From Gymnothorax reevesii (taxonomy: Eukaryota; Chordata; Actinopteri; Anguilliformes; Muraenidae), in the NCBI GenBank assembly GCA_029721435.1, contig CM056592.1, positions 37,335,611 to 37,399,610 on the forward strand: a stretch of DNA of 64,000 nt, in the 5' to 3' direction. A program made the position numbers and the translations under genes. This document shows, one piece after another, positions 48,119 to 60,199 of this stretch (positions are counted from its first letter, which is position 1; each line of letters starts with the position of its first letter). The notes under the pieces were generated by a model. That model saw nothing but the letters and a program-made list of their open reading frames with translations, had not been told where the DNA came from and ran no database searches.

Positions 48119-48149
48119 CTTGAGATAGACATCACATACTTGCACTCGC

Positions 48150-49350
48150 TAGGTGTTTGTTGACAGTGACATTTGACTGCATATCAGAAATATGGCTGTC
48201 AAAAGAATTGTCCAAAAAGCTAATAGAGGAGATCATTGCCTGGCACAAACAAGGAGAAGGATCCAAAAAGGTATCTCTACATTCAGTGCCTGTGCTAAAG
48301 TTAGAAGCATAGGTCGCAAGTTCTGAGTTAAGGAGGAGTGGCTACAGTACCGGGATGTGACAGAAAGAGGAAGCTCTGAATGTCTGTCTCCTGATTCCTG
48401 AGGAGACGGGTGGTCAAAAACCCTCGAGTGACTGCAGGAGACCCACAGCAAGGCTTGGAGGCAGGAGGCACTGAGGTTTCGTTTGCACAGTAGGGCGCAA
48501 ACTAAACGTTGAAGGTCTCCAAGACAAACACCACAACTGATCCAAAAGCACAAGCTCCAATATGCTCAAAACCATATAAATAAGCCACAGAAGTTCAGGG
48601 ATATTATTCTGCGGAGTGATGAAACAAAACTGGAAAAGTACTTCCTGCCTACAGTGAAAGATTGTGGGGGCTTTTTGATGCTCTGCGGCTGCCTGGCTTC
48701 CTCAGTCACTGAAAACCTGCAAAGTATGGAGGGCAAGATGGATTCAGTCAAGTACCAGGATATCCAAGGAGAAAATGTCATGCCGTCTGTAGGGAAGCTG
48801 ACGCTTTGGCATCATTGGACCTTACAACCGGACAATGGTCCTAAGCATACCTCAACAACCACCAAAGCTTGGTTTTAGAAGAAGTCTGGGAAGACTCTAG
48901 AGTGCCCATCACAGTCGCTTCACTTGAACCCCATAAAAAAATCTCTGTTGGGATTTGAAGAAGGCAGTTGCAACACACAATCCCTAGAATATTAGTGAAC
49001 TAGAGGCCATTGTCCATGAGGACTGGGCTAAGATTCCTTGGGAATGCTGCCAGAAGCAGTTGTCTGCCTACGCATCACATTTCCAGCAGGTCATAGTGGC
49101 TCAAAGGGTGCTCTATTAAGTATTAAAGATGCTTATCAGGAAGGGGTTGAATAATTTTGAGCCAGCAGTAGTCATTAAAAGTTGCATTTTGTGCTGAATT
49201 TGGAGAAGACGCTTGTGATATTTCTTGTGTTGAGCTACTTAAATTGTTCTTGTGAGATTTGTTCATTGCAAACAGCTGAAAGTTTGTAAATTTTGCTAGT
49301 AAACCTAATTTGCAGCAGGGGTTGAATAATTTTGATTGCAACTGTATATT
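48150..49350 (+). mobile_element. Tc1-like element, 5'-truncated
   Basis: A leader with CATTTGACTGCATATCAGAA, a transposase relic and the right terminal repeat (49125-49345), with two GGGTTGAATAATTTTGA motifs about 190 bp apart, again IR/DR-like. The left terminal repeat is missing. Confidence 0.8.
48194..49119 (+). pseudogene. Tc1-like transposase relic
   Basis: In shifting frames: start region with HKQGEGSKKVS, RSDETKLEKYF (first D block), LMLCGCLASSVTENLQSMEG, LQPDNGPKHTSTTTKAWF (second D) and a stop in the place of the third catalytic E region, where HLNP is followed by TAA. The C-terminal KIPWECCQKQL, then RVLY and a stop at 49117-49119. Many stops and indels; long dead. Confidence 0.82.
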
Positions 49351-50294
49351 TCTGCAACATGTTTTGAAAACTTTGACCCCCAAAATCACAAAAGTGTTAT
49401 TTAGTGACTTAGGTACTTCTTGCACACAGGTCATTCATGGACTGCACCAAATCTGATGTGAAGTTGGGCCTTTAAATCTTCACGAGGAGGGGAAGGTTAT
49501 GCTATGTCATGGGAATGGGTAAACCTGGTCAGAAGACGGGCGGCCGTATACATCCGATTTTATGCATACTGTGCGGATGCAGACTAATTGAGGGTTGAAT
49601 AATATGGCTCAAACCAGATTCTGTGCACACAGCTGCAGTATGGGTAGTTGGACACACTAAAGGTGTTTAAACATTTTTGTAACCTGTGAATCACAACCCG
49701 TCACTCGCCGAGGAATATACTAGATGTGCACGGAATCAAAGGGGAAAAATTCTATGAAAAATCCTGTTCAGGTCTAGATTTTTTCAAACTTTTTTCCAAG
49801 GTTTTCCCCTTTATTCTTGTTTCACAAAGTCAATTTGACAGAATGAAATCACCAAGCTGTCACCGAAAAACAAAGATTCACTCGAATTTTAAGAGCGAAT
49901 TACATAAAGTACACCTTTCCAATACATTAAGACTCACCTCAAATCGCACGGCGCTGCCACTTACCAATGCATACGCTTCATCAGCTCTCAATCACACTGT
50001 ACATTAAATTATAATACTTCATGTAAAAAGGGGGATTTCATAAGCAGCAAGGGATTTGAAGTGTTCTGTGCTCTGGTTTAAGATGAAAAGAGCCATAACC
50101 CTTTTTGAAATGAATACACATCCTCCTGTCTTGTCCCAGGTTTGAACCCAGATTGAATTGCCATTTCACTCTTCACTGTTGAAGGTCTAGGGCTCTCTCT
50201 GACACGCAGTAAATGGCAGCAGTGCTCAGATTGGCACACATATCGTTTTGATCACAAAGCGACAATTGCGAGTGCGGGCAGGCAGGCCTATAAG
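49351..50294. other. Unassigned intronic DNA
   Basis: Nothing recognised. Confidence 0.4.
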
Positions 50295-50562
50295 TGTCGT
50301 GGATGGGTGAAGGGACCCACTCGCACAGGCTGGTAAAACCAAAATTATATTTAATAAATATACTTTAAAACACACAAAACAGACAGGGGAGAAGCAGCAC
50401 ACACAGAGCTAAAATGCCAGAATGCAGCTGCACTGCCCAATTTGGCAGTGCAGCTCTCAAATAATCTACACTTCACCTCCACTTCAACGAGCAACAGGTG
50501 TGGCTCGTTGAAGGGGAGGCGAGGACAGCCGGAGGGGGAGGAGCTGCAGGGAGACCCTTACA
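50295..50562. mobile_element. Solo-LTR-like segment with two strong hairpins
   Basis: 268 bp from TGTCGTGG to CCCTTACA (TG...CA ends). Contains TTTAATAAATATACTTT and wording found in fish Gypsy LTRs (GGGTGAAGGGACCCACTCGC). Hairpin 1 (50426-50455) has a perfect 12-bp stem, AGCTGCACTGCC. Hairpin 2 (50476-50519) has a 17-bp stem with one mismatch. Orientation and target duplication are unclear. Confidence 0.45.
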
Positions 50563-50640
50563 AAGGCTGGCTGCTGTGGGCCTCTATTGTGACCAAATCA
50601 CAAAACAGGCTGAGAAAAACAGCAGTCTGTAAGAGTTAAT

Positions 50641-50720
50641 GGACACACGATGGTTTTACTGTTAGAACTATTGGATGAATGGACACACGATGGTTTTACT
50701 GTTAGAACTATTGGATGAAT
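50641..50720. repeat. Perfect 40-bp tandem duplication
   Basis: GGACACACGATGGTTTTACT plus the next 20 bp occurs twice without a single difference, implying a recent event. Confidence 0.95.
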
Positions 50721-50933
50721 GAATTAATGTTTACTTGTAAGCGTGATGTGTACATCATTTAATTCAATACATGCAACAAATTCACAGTCACATTTTGAGT
50801 CAATCAGTTCAAATTTTAATTGACCATATTTTCCACAAAGGCCAACACAGATCTTCTCTGAACCTTTTTTTTTGATATCTTGTTCACACACAATAGACTG
50901 ACTCCTTATTTCAGTAATGATCTTCATAGATAT

Positions 50934-51172
50934 AACTAGAGCAATCGGCAACCGAGTACATGTATCCCCCAAAGGCCCCCCAGTTGGGCCCAGATGGTGC
51001 CAGAGTACCCAAAATCAATAGGTGTCGTGAACTCACCATAATACATGTCCCTGCAAAATTTGAAAAGAACCCGTGCACTTATGTGGGCTGTAGAACGTCC
51101 ACAAGTAAATCTCTGCGGACGCGTGACGAGGCCAAATCCATAGTATCCTTCGGCCTTCGTTCGGGGGATACA
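50934..51172 (-). mobile_element. Hairpin-ended repeat, Helitron-like, second family
   Basis: In minus orientation it ends with hairpin TCGG-ttg-CCGA, ~6 nt, then CTAG|T at 50936. Near both ends TGTATCCCCC faces GGGGGATACA, a subterminal inverted repeat. Confidence 0.4.
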
Positions 51173-51373
51173 ATAAAGTATTAAATATTTCACATAGCTG
51201 AGCCATATTTTTTGTACCACTGGCAGGAAGTCTTATGTTTTTTCACTTTAAAATGATTAAAATATAAAGTAGCCAAATTGTGAATGAGACTAATTTCAAT
51301 CAATATAAAATCAATCCTTTCTGATCGTTCTTGTGTCTTTCGGCCCATTGGTTACATATATTAAAAAAAAAAA

Positions 51374-51658
51374 AACTAGAGGCACTCGTAGAGTGCAAAC
51401 CTCCGTCAATGCATATGTGCATGAGTGGGAGCAAAGTTGAGTTATCGTGTGTGATAGGATTTCAAGATGGCTGCTGTGACAGCCATATTGTTTCCCTCAT
51501 TGCGGTCAAAATCAATAGGGTCCATCCTTCATGTAATGGCAATCTACCGACAAAATTTCAGACAAATCCGTGCATTACTTTGAGTTATGTTGTTCACAAT
51601 CAGACAGACAAACAGGGGCGAAAACATAACTTCAGCCCCAACTTCGTTGGCGGAGGTA
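51374..51658 (-). mobile_element. Hairpin-ended repeat, Helitron-like, copy 2
   Basis: Inverted relative of 32741-33005. The minus-strand 3' end is GCACTC-tac-GAGTGC, CT, CTAG|T (51375-51395). The other end reads ACCTCCGCCAACGAAG. The copies also share ATTGATTTTGACCGC-like inner words. Confidence 0.55.
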
Positions 51659-54399
51659 AAAAACTGTAAACACCTTTTTCTTGCCTCAAGGGCCAACTTT
51701 TCAACAGTTTCATGTAAATCTATTCAAAACTTTTTTAGATATCTTGATGACCGACAGAAATGGAAAAAGCAAAACCTTCACCACTTCCTTGGCATAAATA
51801 ATATTCACTAATTTTTTTTGAGTAAAACACGGAAATATTCATCAGTATTAAAAAGATGTGGGCAGCAGTGGGTGTCTGTCAAAACTTAGAGAATAAACTA
51901 CTAGATGACTCCAAAGATCAAGTATCCATACTCTTTCATAAAAAAGGATTTGAGTACCCCAGTATTACAGTAATAAAACATATGCTCCCCAGTGCCATAA
52001 ATTTATGGACGCTGCAAACTGGGTTAGCTATGTTTAGAGCCGAATGCATCTTTATCTGACTGAGAAAATGCAGAGGACTGTACCTTTAAATACCTGTCCT
52101 CTGTTTTCTCTCATCAACACTTGGCAACACATTTAAAAACACCCCGTCATCCGCTATCAATTTAAAGAGATGTTCATGTCAAGCAACAACCTTGGATTGC
52201 ATCGCCTTGAGTTTTGGAACAGACAGCAAAATTGTATTACGTGATTTATCTACCCAGCACTGACTTTTCCAGGGTGACCAGCCTTCCATTTTTACATCTT
52301 TCTCATTCACGCACTTTGCTATTTACTTGCCGAAGGGTAAAAGCAGAGCAGCAACTAAACACAAAAACCTGTAAATCCGTGGTCAGCGACTCAGTTGATT
52401 AAACACTTCACTTCCCTGATGCATTAAGTTTTGCTCCTTACCGGCCATGTTGCTCGCTTCCTAGAACACAAATGCTTCAAATAGAGGCATTGCTTTTGTA
52501 AGATTGCTTCATTACTGCTTACTGGGGCTGGACTTTCGGCAGGGCAACGCACAGCCTCGGCACAAACCTTTCCCAGAAGTCTCCAGCTATAAATCACAAA
52601 GCATTTTGAAATAGGTCCCCAACGGAGAATAAACATAACCAATACCAGCACCCAAAAATTCCAGTCCCCCGAAACCCCCTTAAAAAATGGAAAAAGACAA
52701 AAACATATAAACAAGAGTTCCTACCAGCCAAGGAGATAAAGCTCACTCAGCTGTGACTTTGATAGGTTTTTATTTTTTGACATAATCTGGAACAGAATAA
52801 TCTGTAGCCTCAGCTGAGACGTTTCACGGGCAACAATATCACACTTAAGGACTCTGAGGTGGCAGCTTCCATTCCGAAATGAAAAAGCACAGACTTTGAT
52901 GGACGCTAATGGTAAAATATGACGTTCGCTAGCCGGAGCTGCCTCCATAACACCGCATTAATTCAATACCCTGGGAGCACCATGTCCGTGAGAGCAGCTC
53001 TTATACCCAATATCAGCCGGTGTGTGAGATTTGTGATTTAGCCTGGGGCACTTTGGGCTGCTCGCCGCTCCTCTCGTGCTTTAGGGCATATCACATTAAT
53101 TAGCTATCAAGTGATTTTTCAGTTAGTTTTTCTTGCCGTGTCTTGCATGTTTTATTCAGCTTGTTGAGGTAACATTACAAAAGCATAAATGAATAGGGCC
53201 AAACTCTCAGTGTTTAATTAAAGAACCTTGACGCAATGTACAAATAGATCAGTTCATCCCTTCTTGGTGTTCACATCCTGTTATGAAATTATCTGAATGC
53301 AGCTCCAGGGAAAACTGCCAAGTCAAACGCTTCTTTTATGTCTTTTCAGTTGATCCTTTCTTAGGTGCTCTCTCGATGCCGAGATTCGAATTGAAAAGAG
53401 ACAAACAAGCAAGATGAGTGACGGTAGAATATTTTTTTACATTGTAGCAGCAAAACCACTTTCTAATGCAAAGTGAAGTACTCTTCATATTTAAATCCCA
53501 CTCCTTAGATTTCCACTCAATTTCACATTTAAAAATGGCTTCCTGGCATTTCAGCAAAGGTTTTCAGTTCTCTCCGTGAGACCATGCGAATTGTTTAAAA
53601 TGATTAACGATGGGGCAATCAATTATAGGAAACACAACAAAGTAACTTCCTAAAATCATAAAATATGAAACTGCTTCACTTTTTCCTTGCCAGCAGAAGT
53701 TAAATTCCACAAAATGATAGTTCACTTCCCCTCAATGAAAAAAAGGTGTCATAAAATGACCCGTCTCCCACAAAATACCATAAAAATCACTCTATTCTGT
53801 TGCTTGACAAATGCCATGTGTCTAAAACAAATATCAGTTCAAAACATGAGACCGATGTAATATATCGGCATGACCTTTACTAAACAAGGGTTATAATATG
53901 TTCCAATGAGCAGCAGAAAGACAGAGATCTCATGGCCTCCATCAACTTGGCTCGCTATTTTACGCACCAATATTAAGATGAACTTTTTTTTGGTCCATAA
54001 AAGCACAACGTCTACAGACATGGCTTTTCTTATAATGAATATTTAACCAGTGTAGCTGCCGGTGACTCATTCAATTATGGCAGAGACGCTTACACCTGGC
54101 CCTTGAGGTAAACATCAATGCCCTCCTCTCCACTGATAGTTATTTTATTGATTAATTTCAAGAGATTGAACTCGATCCAAGCGTTCAAGTGTATCGGTCT
54201 TGTTTTCGTATCGTGCTGCGGTGCATGGAGGAGCCCTGCGGCATTGGATTTAATCTGAACTACGTATGTCAGTACTGAAGGCGACTGACAGCTCATGCAA
54301 CGAGAGCCTCTCTGAGATGGAGTAGGGTTCTGTCGATGACAAGTGGAATCTGTCCGCAACTAGTGAAGTGCTAGTGGGCTACATGAGAAGTCACATATC
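51659..54399. other. Unassigned intronic DNA
   Basis: No gene or repeat recognised. The part around 53010-53130 (ATTAATTAGCTATCAAG) is a candidate regulatory stretch. Confidence 0.4.
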
Positions 54400-54645
54400 G
54401 ATGGCCTTGTGCAAGAGGAGCGTGAAATTTAACAAATTTTACAGGAGAGCCAAAAAAACTGGCACAGCACTGCTACAGTTAGCTATATGCTGCATCAATG
54501 TTAAATAGGCATTTTAACCCCATCAGAATTGGGACTCCAGACTTGGTCAGGAGATGGGCTAGTCTCAGGTATTCCAAAACAACCAAAAAAGTCATTTTTG
54601 ACTGAAGTGTCACTTACGCCCTTCTTGCAAGAGGCCATCGATATG
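54400..54645. mobile_element. MITE with ATCGATGGCCT ends
   Basis: TATCGATGGCCTTGTGCAAG at the left is mirrored by CTTGCAAGAGGCCATCGATA at the right, about 30 bp with few mismatches. Non-coding. Confidence 0.65.
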
Positions 54646-54930
54646 ACAGTACTTCAGGTCATCCTCTGACTGCACCAGTGCCTCACTAGCTGTGTTCAGC
54701 CTTGGGGAAAGATGCAGACTGGACCTCACGGGTTTCTGAGAATAACCACGTACTCTGCTAAATGCAGTCGAATGCTGCATATCTGGTAAAATTTACAACA
54801 ATACACAAAAAAATTTGAGCCATTGCCAGCGAACAGATGTGGAATGAATGAGGAACTCTTTGTTTGTAAACTGTTTGTTCGTCTACGGGCAGTTCTTGAG
54901 AGACACAAAGTGCATTTGTTGCTGATTATC

Positions 54931-56425
54931 ACAAGCCCAATTCAGAAATAGTTGGGACAAAGTGTAAATTGTGAATAAAATCAAACCAGCCTGTATTTTA
55001 TTCACAATAGAACAGAGATAACATAGCAAATGTTGAAACTGAGAAATATTACAATGTTATTTACAAAATGAGCTCATTTCAAATTTGATGGCTGCTACAG
55101 GTCTCAAAAAAGTTGGAACAGAGTGGAGGCATCTGGGCATTGTGGAGACGTTTCTTGAGTTTAGCCATTGGAATTTGATCCCAATTTGAGGCTTCCAGCT
55201 GCTGGAGAGTTTTGTATCTCCTTTGACGGACTATTTGTTTAATTATGCGCCAAAAGTTCTCAATTGGTGAAAGATCAGGTCTGCAGGTGGGCCAGTACAG
55301 CACAAGGACTCTTCTTCTATGAAGCCATGCTGTTGTAATAGCAGCAGTATGTGGTTTTGCATTGTCCTGCTGAAATGCACAAGGCCTTCCCTGGAATAGA
55401 TGTAATCTGGAGGGGAGCATATGTTGCTCTAAAACCTTTACATACCTTTCAGCATTCGTGGTGCTTTTTAAAACATGCAAGTGCCACACACCATATGCAC
55501 TATTGCATCCCCATACCATCAGAGATGCTGGCTTTTGAACTGAACGCTGAAAACAGGAGGGGTGGCCTTTCTCCTCTTTAGCCCGGAGGACCTGTCGCCC
55601 ATGATTTCCAACAAGAATGTCAAATTTGGACTCATCTGACCACAGGACACTTTGCCACTTTGCTACAGTCCATTTTAAATGAGCCTTGGCCCACAGAACA
55701 CGACGGCGCTTCTGGATCATGCTTTTGCATGATAGAGTTTTAGGTAACATCTGTGGATGGTACGGCGGACTGTGTTTACAGACAGTGGTTTCTTGAAGTA
55801 TTTCTGGGCCCATTTAGTCATGTCAATGACAGAATCATGCCGGTGAGTGATGCAGTGGCGTCTGAGGGCCTGAAGATCACGGGAATCCAGTAAAGGTCTT
55901 CAGCCTTGTCCCTTATACAAAGATTTTTCCAGTTTCTCTGAATCTTTTGGTGATGTTATGCACTGTTGATGATGAAACCTTCAAAGCCTTTGCGATTTGA
56001 CATTGAGGAACATTGTTTTCAAAGTATTCCATAATTTTTTTTACACAAGCCTTCACAGGCTGGAGAGTCTCTGGCCATCTTTACTTCTGAGAGACTCAGC
56101 CTCTCTAAGACATCCCTTTTATAGCCTTTTATATATCATGTTACACGCCTGATGCCAGGTAATGTAATTACTTGTTAAATGTCCTCTCAGCTGATTCTCA
56201 TATATATCAATAGCTTTTTCAGCCCTTTTTTGCCAGTGTCCCAACTTTTTTGAGACCTGTTGCAGCCAGAAAATTTGAAATGAGCTCATTTTGGGGATAA
56301 AATGTAAAATGTCTCCGTTTCAACACTTGAAATGTTATCTATGTTCTATTGTAAATAACATATTGGCTCATGTAATCTTAGTCATTGCATTTATACTTCG
56401 TCCAAACTATTTCAGAATTGGGGTA
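54931..56425 (-). mobile_element. Tc1/mariner element with ~200-bp terminal inverted repeats
   Basis: The outer ends CCCAATTC.GAAATAGTT.GGAC are present left (near 54937) and right (near 56400-56425). Inner TIR blocks (TGAGCTCATTTCAAATTT and GGTCTCAAAAAAGTTGG.AC) are also mirrored. Complete in outline at ~1.5 kb, with a broken transposase between. Confidence 0.85.
55079..56078 (-). pseudogene. Tc1-like DD34E transposase, C-terminal two thirds open
   Basis: A start codon is available at 56078 (MARDSPACEG). The N-terminal helix-turn-helix part (IAKALKVSSSTVHNI, about 55960) is broken by stops and frame changes. From 55813 down to 55079 the frame is open for 244 codons: [18 protein letters not shown] (first D), [27 protein letters not shown] (second D) and [11 protein letters not shown] (E, with 34 residues between). 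The catalytic triad is therefore intact in this copy; the DNA-binding domain is not. The relic at 33090-33966 is a diverged relative. Confidence 0.9.
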
Positions 56426-56842
56426 GTAGTTACAAATGAGAAAGAAAGAAAAACGAACAGCAAGTAAGCCATCAATTAATGAACAGTTATTGAGTGGTCC
56501 CCAATGAAGTTGTATTAAGTGGCTAATGACTAGTAAACCAAGGAACAAATGAGGATGAAATGTGGGTAAACCGTGTTGTGTACCTTAAAGTATTACTGCA
56601 GTTAATTCCACATTCCTTACTTTTTCTTTGAATAACGAATCATAAGCCATCCTCTACAATTCGATTAGGAGTTACTCAAGAACTGTATGTTAACAGTTCT
56701 TGGTTTATTAGTAATTAGTTTCTCATTGTTCTTCAATTAACTAATCATTAGCCATTCTTTCAGAAAATATTAGGGTTTACTCGAGAACTGCCTGTTAATG
56801 CATGGTTAACAAGTTAGTTTCGATATCATTCTTAACCTGTTT

Positions 56843-57535
56843 TCTAGTCTAGGCTTACGCCGTCGGAGGCAACGGCTTGGGGTATATCCCCGAATGCCCC
56901 CAATCCTCGAATAGACCCAATACAATATAAAGCCCCTCAGGTCATGATCTTTCATTTGTACTTAATTTCAGGTCAATCGGACAAATGGTTCTGAAGATAT
57001 GGCGAAAATGGTAATTTTCCATCATAAAGCGCCACCTAGTGGCAAAATATTGAACCATAAAGGTATGATGTCATCATGTGACACGTTGTGAGGTCATGAC
57101 CTTGCAGTTGCACATAGTTTCATGTCAGTTGGACAAATGGTTCCAAAGATATGCCAAAAATTGTGAATTTTATGTGACAAAGCTCTACCTTGTGTCAAAT
57201 TTTTGATCCAAACAGGTATAATGTCATCGTAAGGCACACCTTGCGGTCATGACCTCTCATTTGCACTTGATTTGAGGTCAATCGGACAAATATTTCCAGA
57301 GATATGATAAAAACAGGGATTTTTCAGTTTTTGGCCCCTGGTGGCCAATCTCAAAATTGTCCAAAATTGAATCAGTTCTTCCTCTTGATGATACTTACTT
57401 ATATGCAAAACATGAAATTTCTAATTGAAATATTACTGAAGCTATCGCGTTAACACGTAGGGCGGCGCGGCGGCGGCGGTCGGACCAAAAACATTATATC
57501 CCCGAACGGCGTTCTGGGGATATTATCACTCTAAT
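56843..57535. mobile_element. Repeat with terminal hairpins and three internal ~152-bp units
   Basis: The internal unit GGTCATGA..TTGCACTTAATTTCAGGTCAATCGGACAAATGGTTCC..AGATATG starts at 56940, 57092 and 57245. The right end has hairpin ATATCCCCgaac..gttctGGGGATAT (57496-57523), 7 nt, then CTAA|T, a Helitron-like 3' end. The left end has the small hairpin CCGT-cggaggca-ACGG near 56860. A GGCGGCGCGGCGGCGGCGG stretch precedes the right hairpin. The class is uncertain. Confidence 0.55.
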
Positions 57536-57949
57536 ATCATACCACTCTGTGGTCATTCATAGAATAATGCGGGTCAACAAAGCTTATGGATGGCGGTCAG
57601 TAAGCAAATGGGCAAAAGTACTAGTTTCTCCCTGGCAACAAAGTAAACTCACTCGTGAAGTTGTGTAAAGTTCATTAATGTGATGCAACCAATGAGATCA
57701 TGTACTCAGCATGGTATAGTTCGGCTTAAAATTGGTTCATCTACCATCTGTATTGGAGTTTCTGAATGCAAAGATTCTACTCATTGCATGGCATAAAAAA
57801 ATGTATTGTGGATAGCTCACCTAGCATATGTATTGAGCAATAAAATGGGAAATCTTGAGCACATTTCTAGCTTTTCAAAATATTGATTCTGAATATGGAG
57901 AGTAAGCCAATACACATATAGATTCTGTAAAAATACAGAATTACGCAAA

Positions 57950-58420
57950 AGCTGTGTTCAAAATCGCCCCCTATCACGGATATAGTGCACTATATAGTGT
58001 ATTGGCCATTTTGTAGTGTTGGTCAAATTCTTTGTGGTTAATTTCATCCACTATATAGTGGACTAAAAAATACCCAGAATGCATAGAAAAATTGAGTGAG
58101 CAAGCGATGTACACTACATTGGACTCTAGTATACCACAATGCACTGCGATCGTGTTCCACCAGAGAAGAAGACGTAGAAGAGTGAGATGGCTCCGCCCTG
58201 CAGAATTGCACCCTCAAATGTTCCCATGAGTGTCCGGTTTGTTTACATGATGCTCTGCGCGTCCGCTTACATCACAGGAGAATCCAGCGCATCTGCTGAC
58301 GCAACCATGTTCAGAAAATTCCAGTGTAGTGTCCGAAATCTCCCTTGGTCATTCCCTATGTAGTGCACGATATCATATACACGATGTAGGGTATTGGGAG
58401 TGAGTAAATGAGTGGACGAT
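57950..58420. mobile_element. Non-autonomous repeat flanked by direct ~70-bp repeats
   Basis: GTGTTCAAAATCGCCCCC..TAGTGCACTATATAGTG..TATTGG at the left recurs in the same orientation at the right as GTGTCCGAAATCTCCC..TAGTGCACGATATCA..TATTGG. I recognise the TAGTGCACTATATAG wording as common in fish genomes. Confidence 0.5.
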
Positions 58421-60010
58421 TTCCAACACAGCTAAAAACTGCAGAGCAGGTTACACAGGCTCAGATAATGAGCTTTTCATTGGTGGGTGTAAGAGCAGAA
58501 CTTTATCAGACGGAGCAGGAACTGAGTGCTCATTGGTCTCTCCTCAAAACAATCCTGAATCCTATTTTGAAAGATAAAGCGGCCAGACTTATCTTTCACC
58601 TGCTCTGCCTCATTAAAGATCCTTTTGTAGTTCTGTGTCACGCAAGCATACTCTAAGGAATTCAGCTCATCCATAACAATAACGCATAACACCTATACAA
58701 ATCCCTCCCTCATGAAATATCTTGCTCTCTCAATCTTCCCAAAATGAGGAAAACATAAAGTGAGTCTGATGCTCTCAAAGGAACCATTATGCTCCATTTT
58801 CACTGCAGTTGGTTCCATTTAAATTTATCCATTTCGCTGCTCAGTAGTGGCAATTGGATTCCAGCCTTTTCTGGTAAATGCAGAAACTACTTTCTTTTAC
58901 ATGCTTGAATATGGATGGTTTGGCATTTCACAGTGCAAGGCTTTTTTTCTTTTACAGCACAAGATATGTGACAGTAATTTAGCGTTCACAGATGCTTAGC
59001 GACCAGACTGCCACATGGACAAGTCACAAGGTGTGAACTTACTGGGACTGAAGTATGCCACAGTTAGACGCAAGACACAGCGCTCCGTTTGTGCGAGAAG
59101 CCCTTGAGACGCAAACGGCCACAAACTCGTCTGCTGCGCTATGATTTGATGATGAGACGGGAATACAGGAAGGACAGTTCACGTCCATTTTCCAGTGGGT
59201 GGCAGTGGCTGAAGCGTGTCATGATGGGCCTGACGCAATTATCATTTTTGGGCCTATCAGCCCCACGGATTCATAAAGAATGCAACTGATCCAATCCCGT
59301 TAGCTTCCGCATATTCAGGCACATGAACAGCAATATAAAAGCACTACATCAGTTTGTGTATTAGGAAAGGCACAATGTGCATAACATCTTCCACTTGTCT
59401 TTGCCTAATATAAAACTAGCTGCTACCCGCTTTGTAGCCCATTATTTTGTCGCTTTTAGATCGCATGAGGGAGAGAAGCCGTGTCTTCAATTGCCACTTG
59501 ATTATTCTTGAATTGGAAAACGTGTTAATCAAGGGAGACCATGTAGAATCAGTCAGGACTAATTTTTGTCAATAATTGCCATCGAATTTTTCAGGTGTAA
59601 CGCCTGCCCTGCGAGTGTTCAACTGTAAAATTTGAATTAAGGAGCTAAGTTCGACTAATGAGAATGCTGCATTCGTGGACGAACACGGTGCCCTCTCAAA
59701 AGCCTGGCTTTCGAGCAGGCTGTGTTATCACTCCCTCGGCCCCATCGCAAACAAGATAGCCTGCTCGCAGGTTACTTCAGCGCACGTTCGTAAGGACACT
59801 GCGGCTCCTAGCAGGGCAACTGGATATTGCTACGCGCATCAGGTAAAATAAGTTATATACCCGCTACCCGGAGTGAAATTGCCATTTTTTTGCGTGCATG
59901 ACCATTTTTCAAAAATCGGGCGACGTCAAGTCCTTCCTGGTGTCCAAGTGGATATTCACACAAATTTGGTGATAATAGGTTGAGTAATGTAGGAAAAAAA
60001 ACGTGTACAT
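58421..60010. other. Unassigned intronic DNA
   Basis: Nothing recognised; short frames only. Confidence 0.4.
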
Positions 60011-60042
60011 ACACACACACAGACACACACACACAGACAGAC
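60011..60042. repeat. (CA)n microsatellite
   Basis: CA repeats with GA interruptions. Confidence 0.85.
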
Positions 60043-60199
60043 ATCGACCTCAAATATATTATAGATTACCAGCGCAATAAAATACAGCTTCCCAAAATCT
60101 GCACTGCAGATTTGCTGGCTAGCCATCTAATAAATGCAAATCACTCTCTATGGCCAGTTAGCTAATTGGCTATCTTGGCTAGCAAGAAAGTTAGCATAG

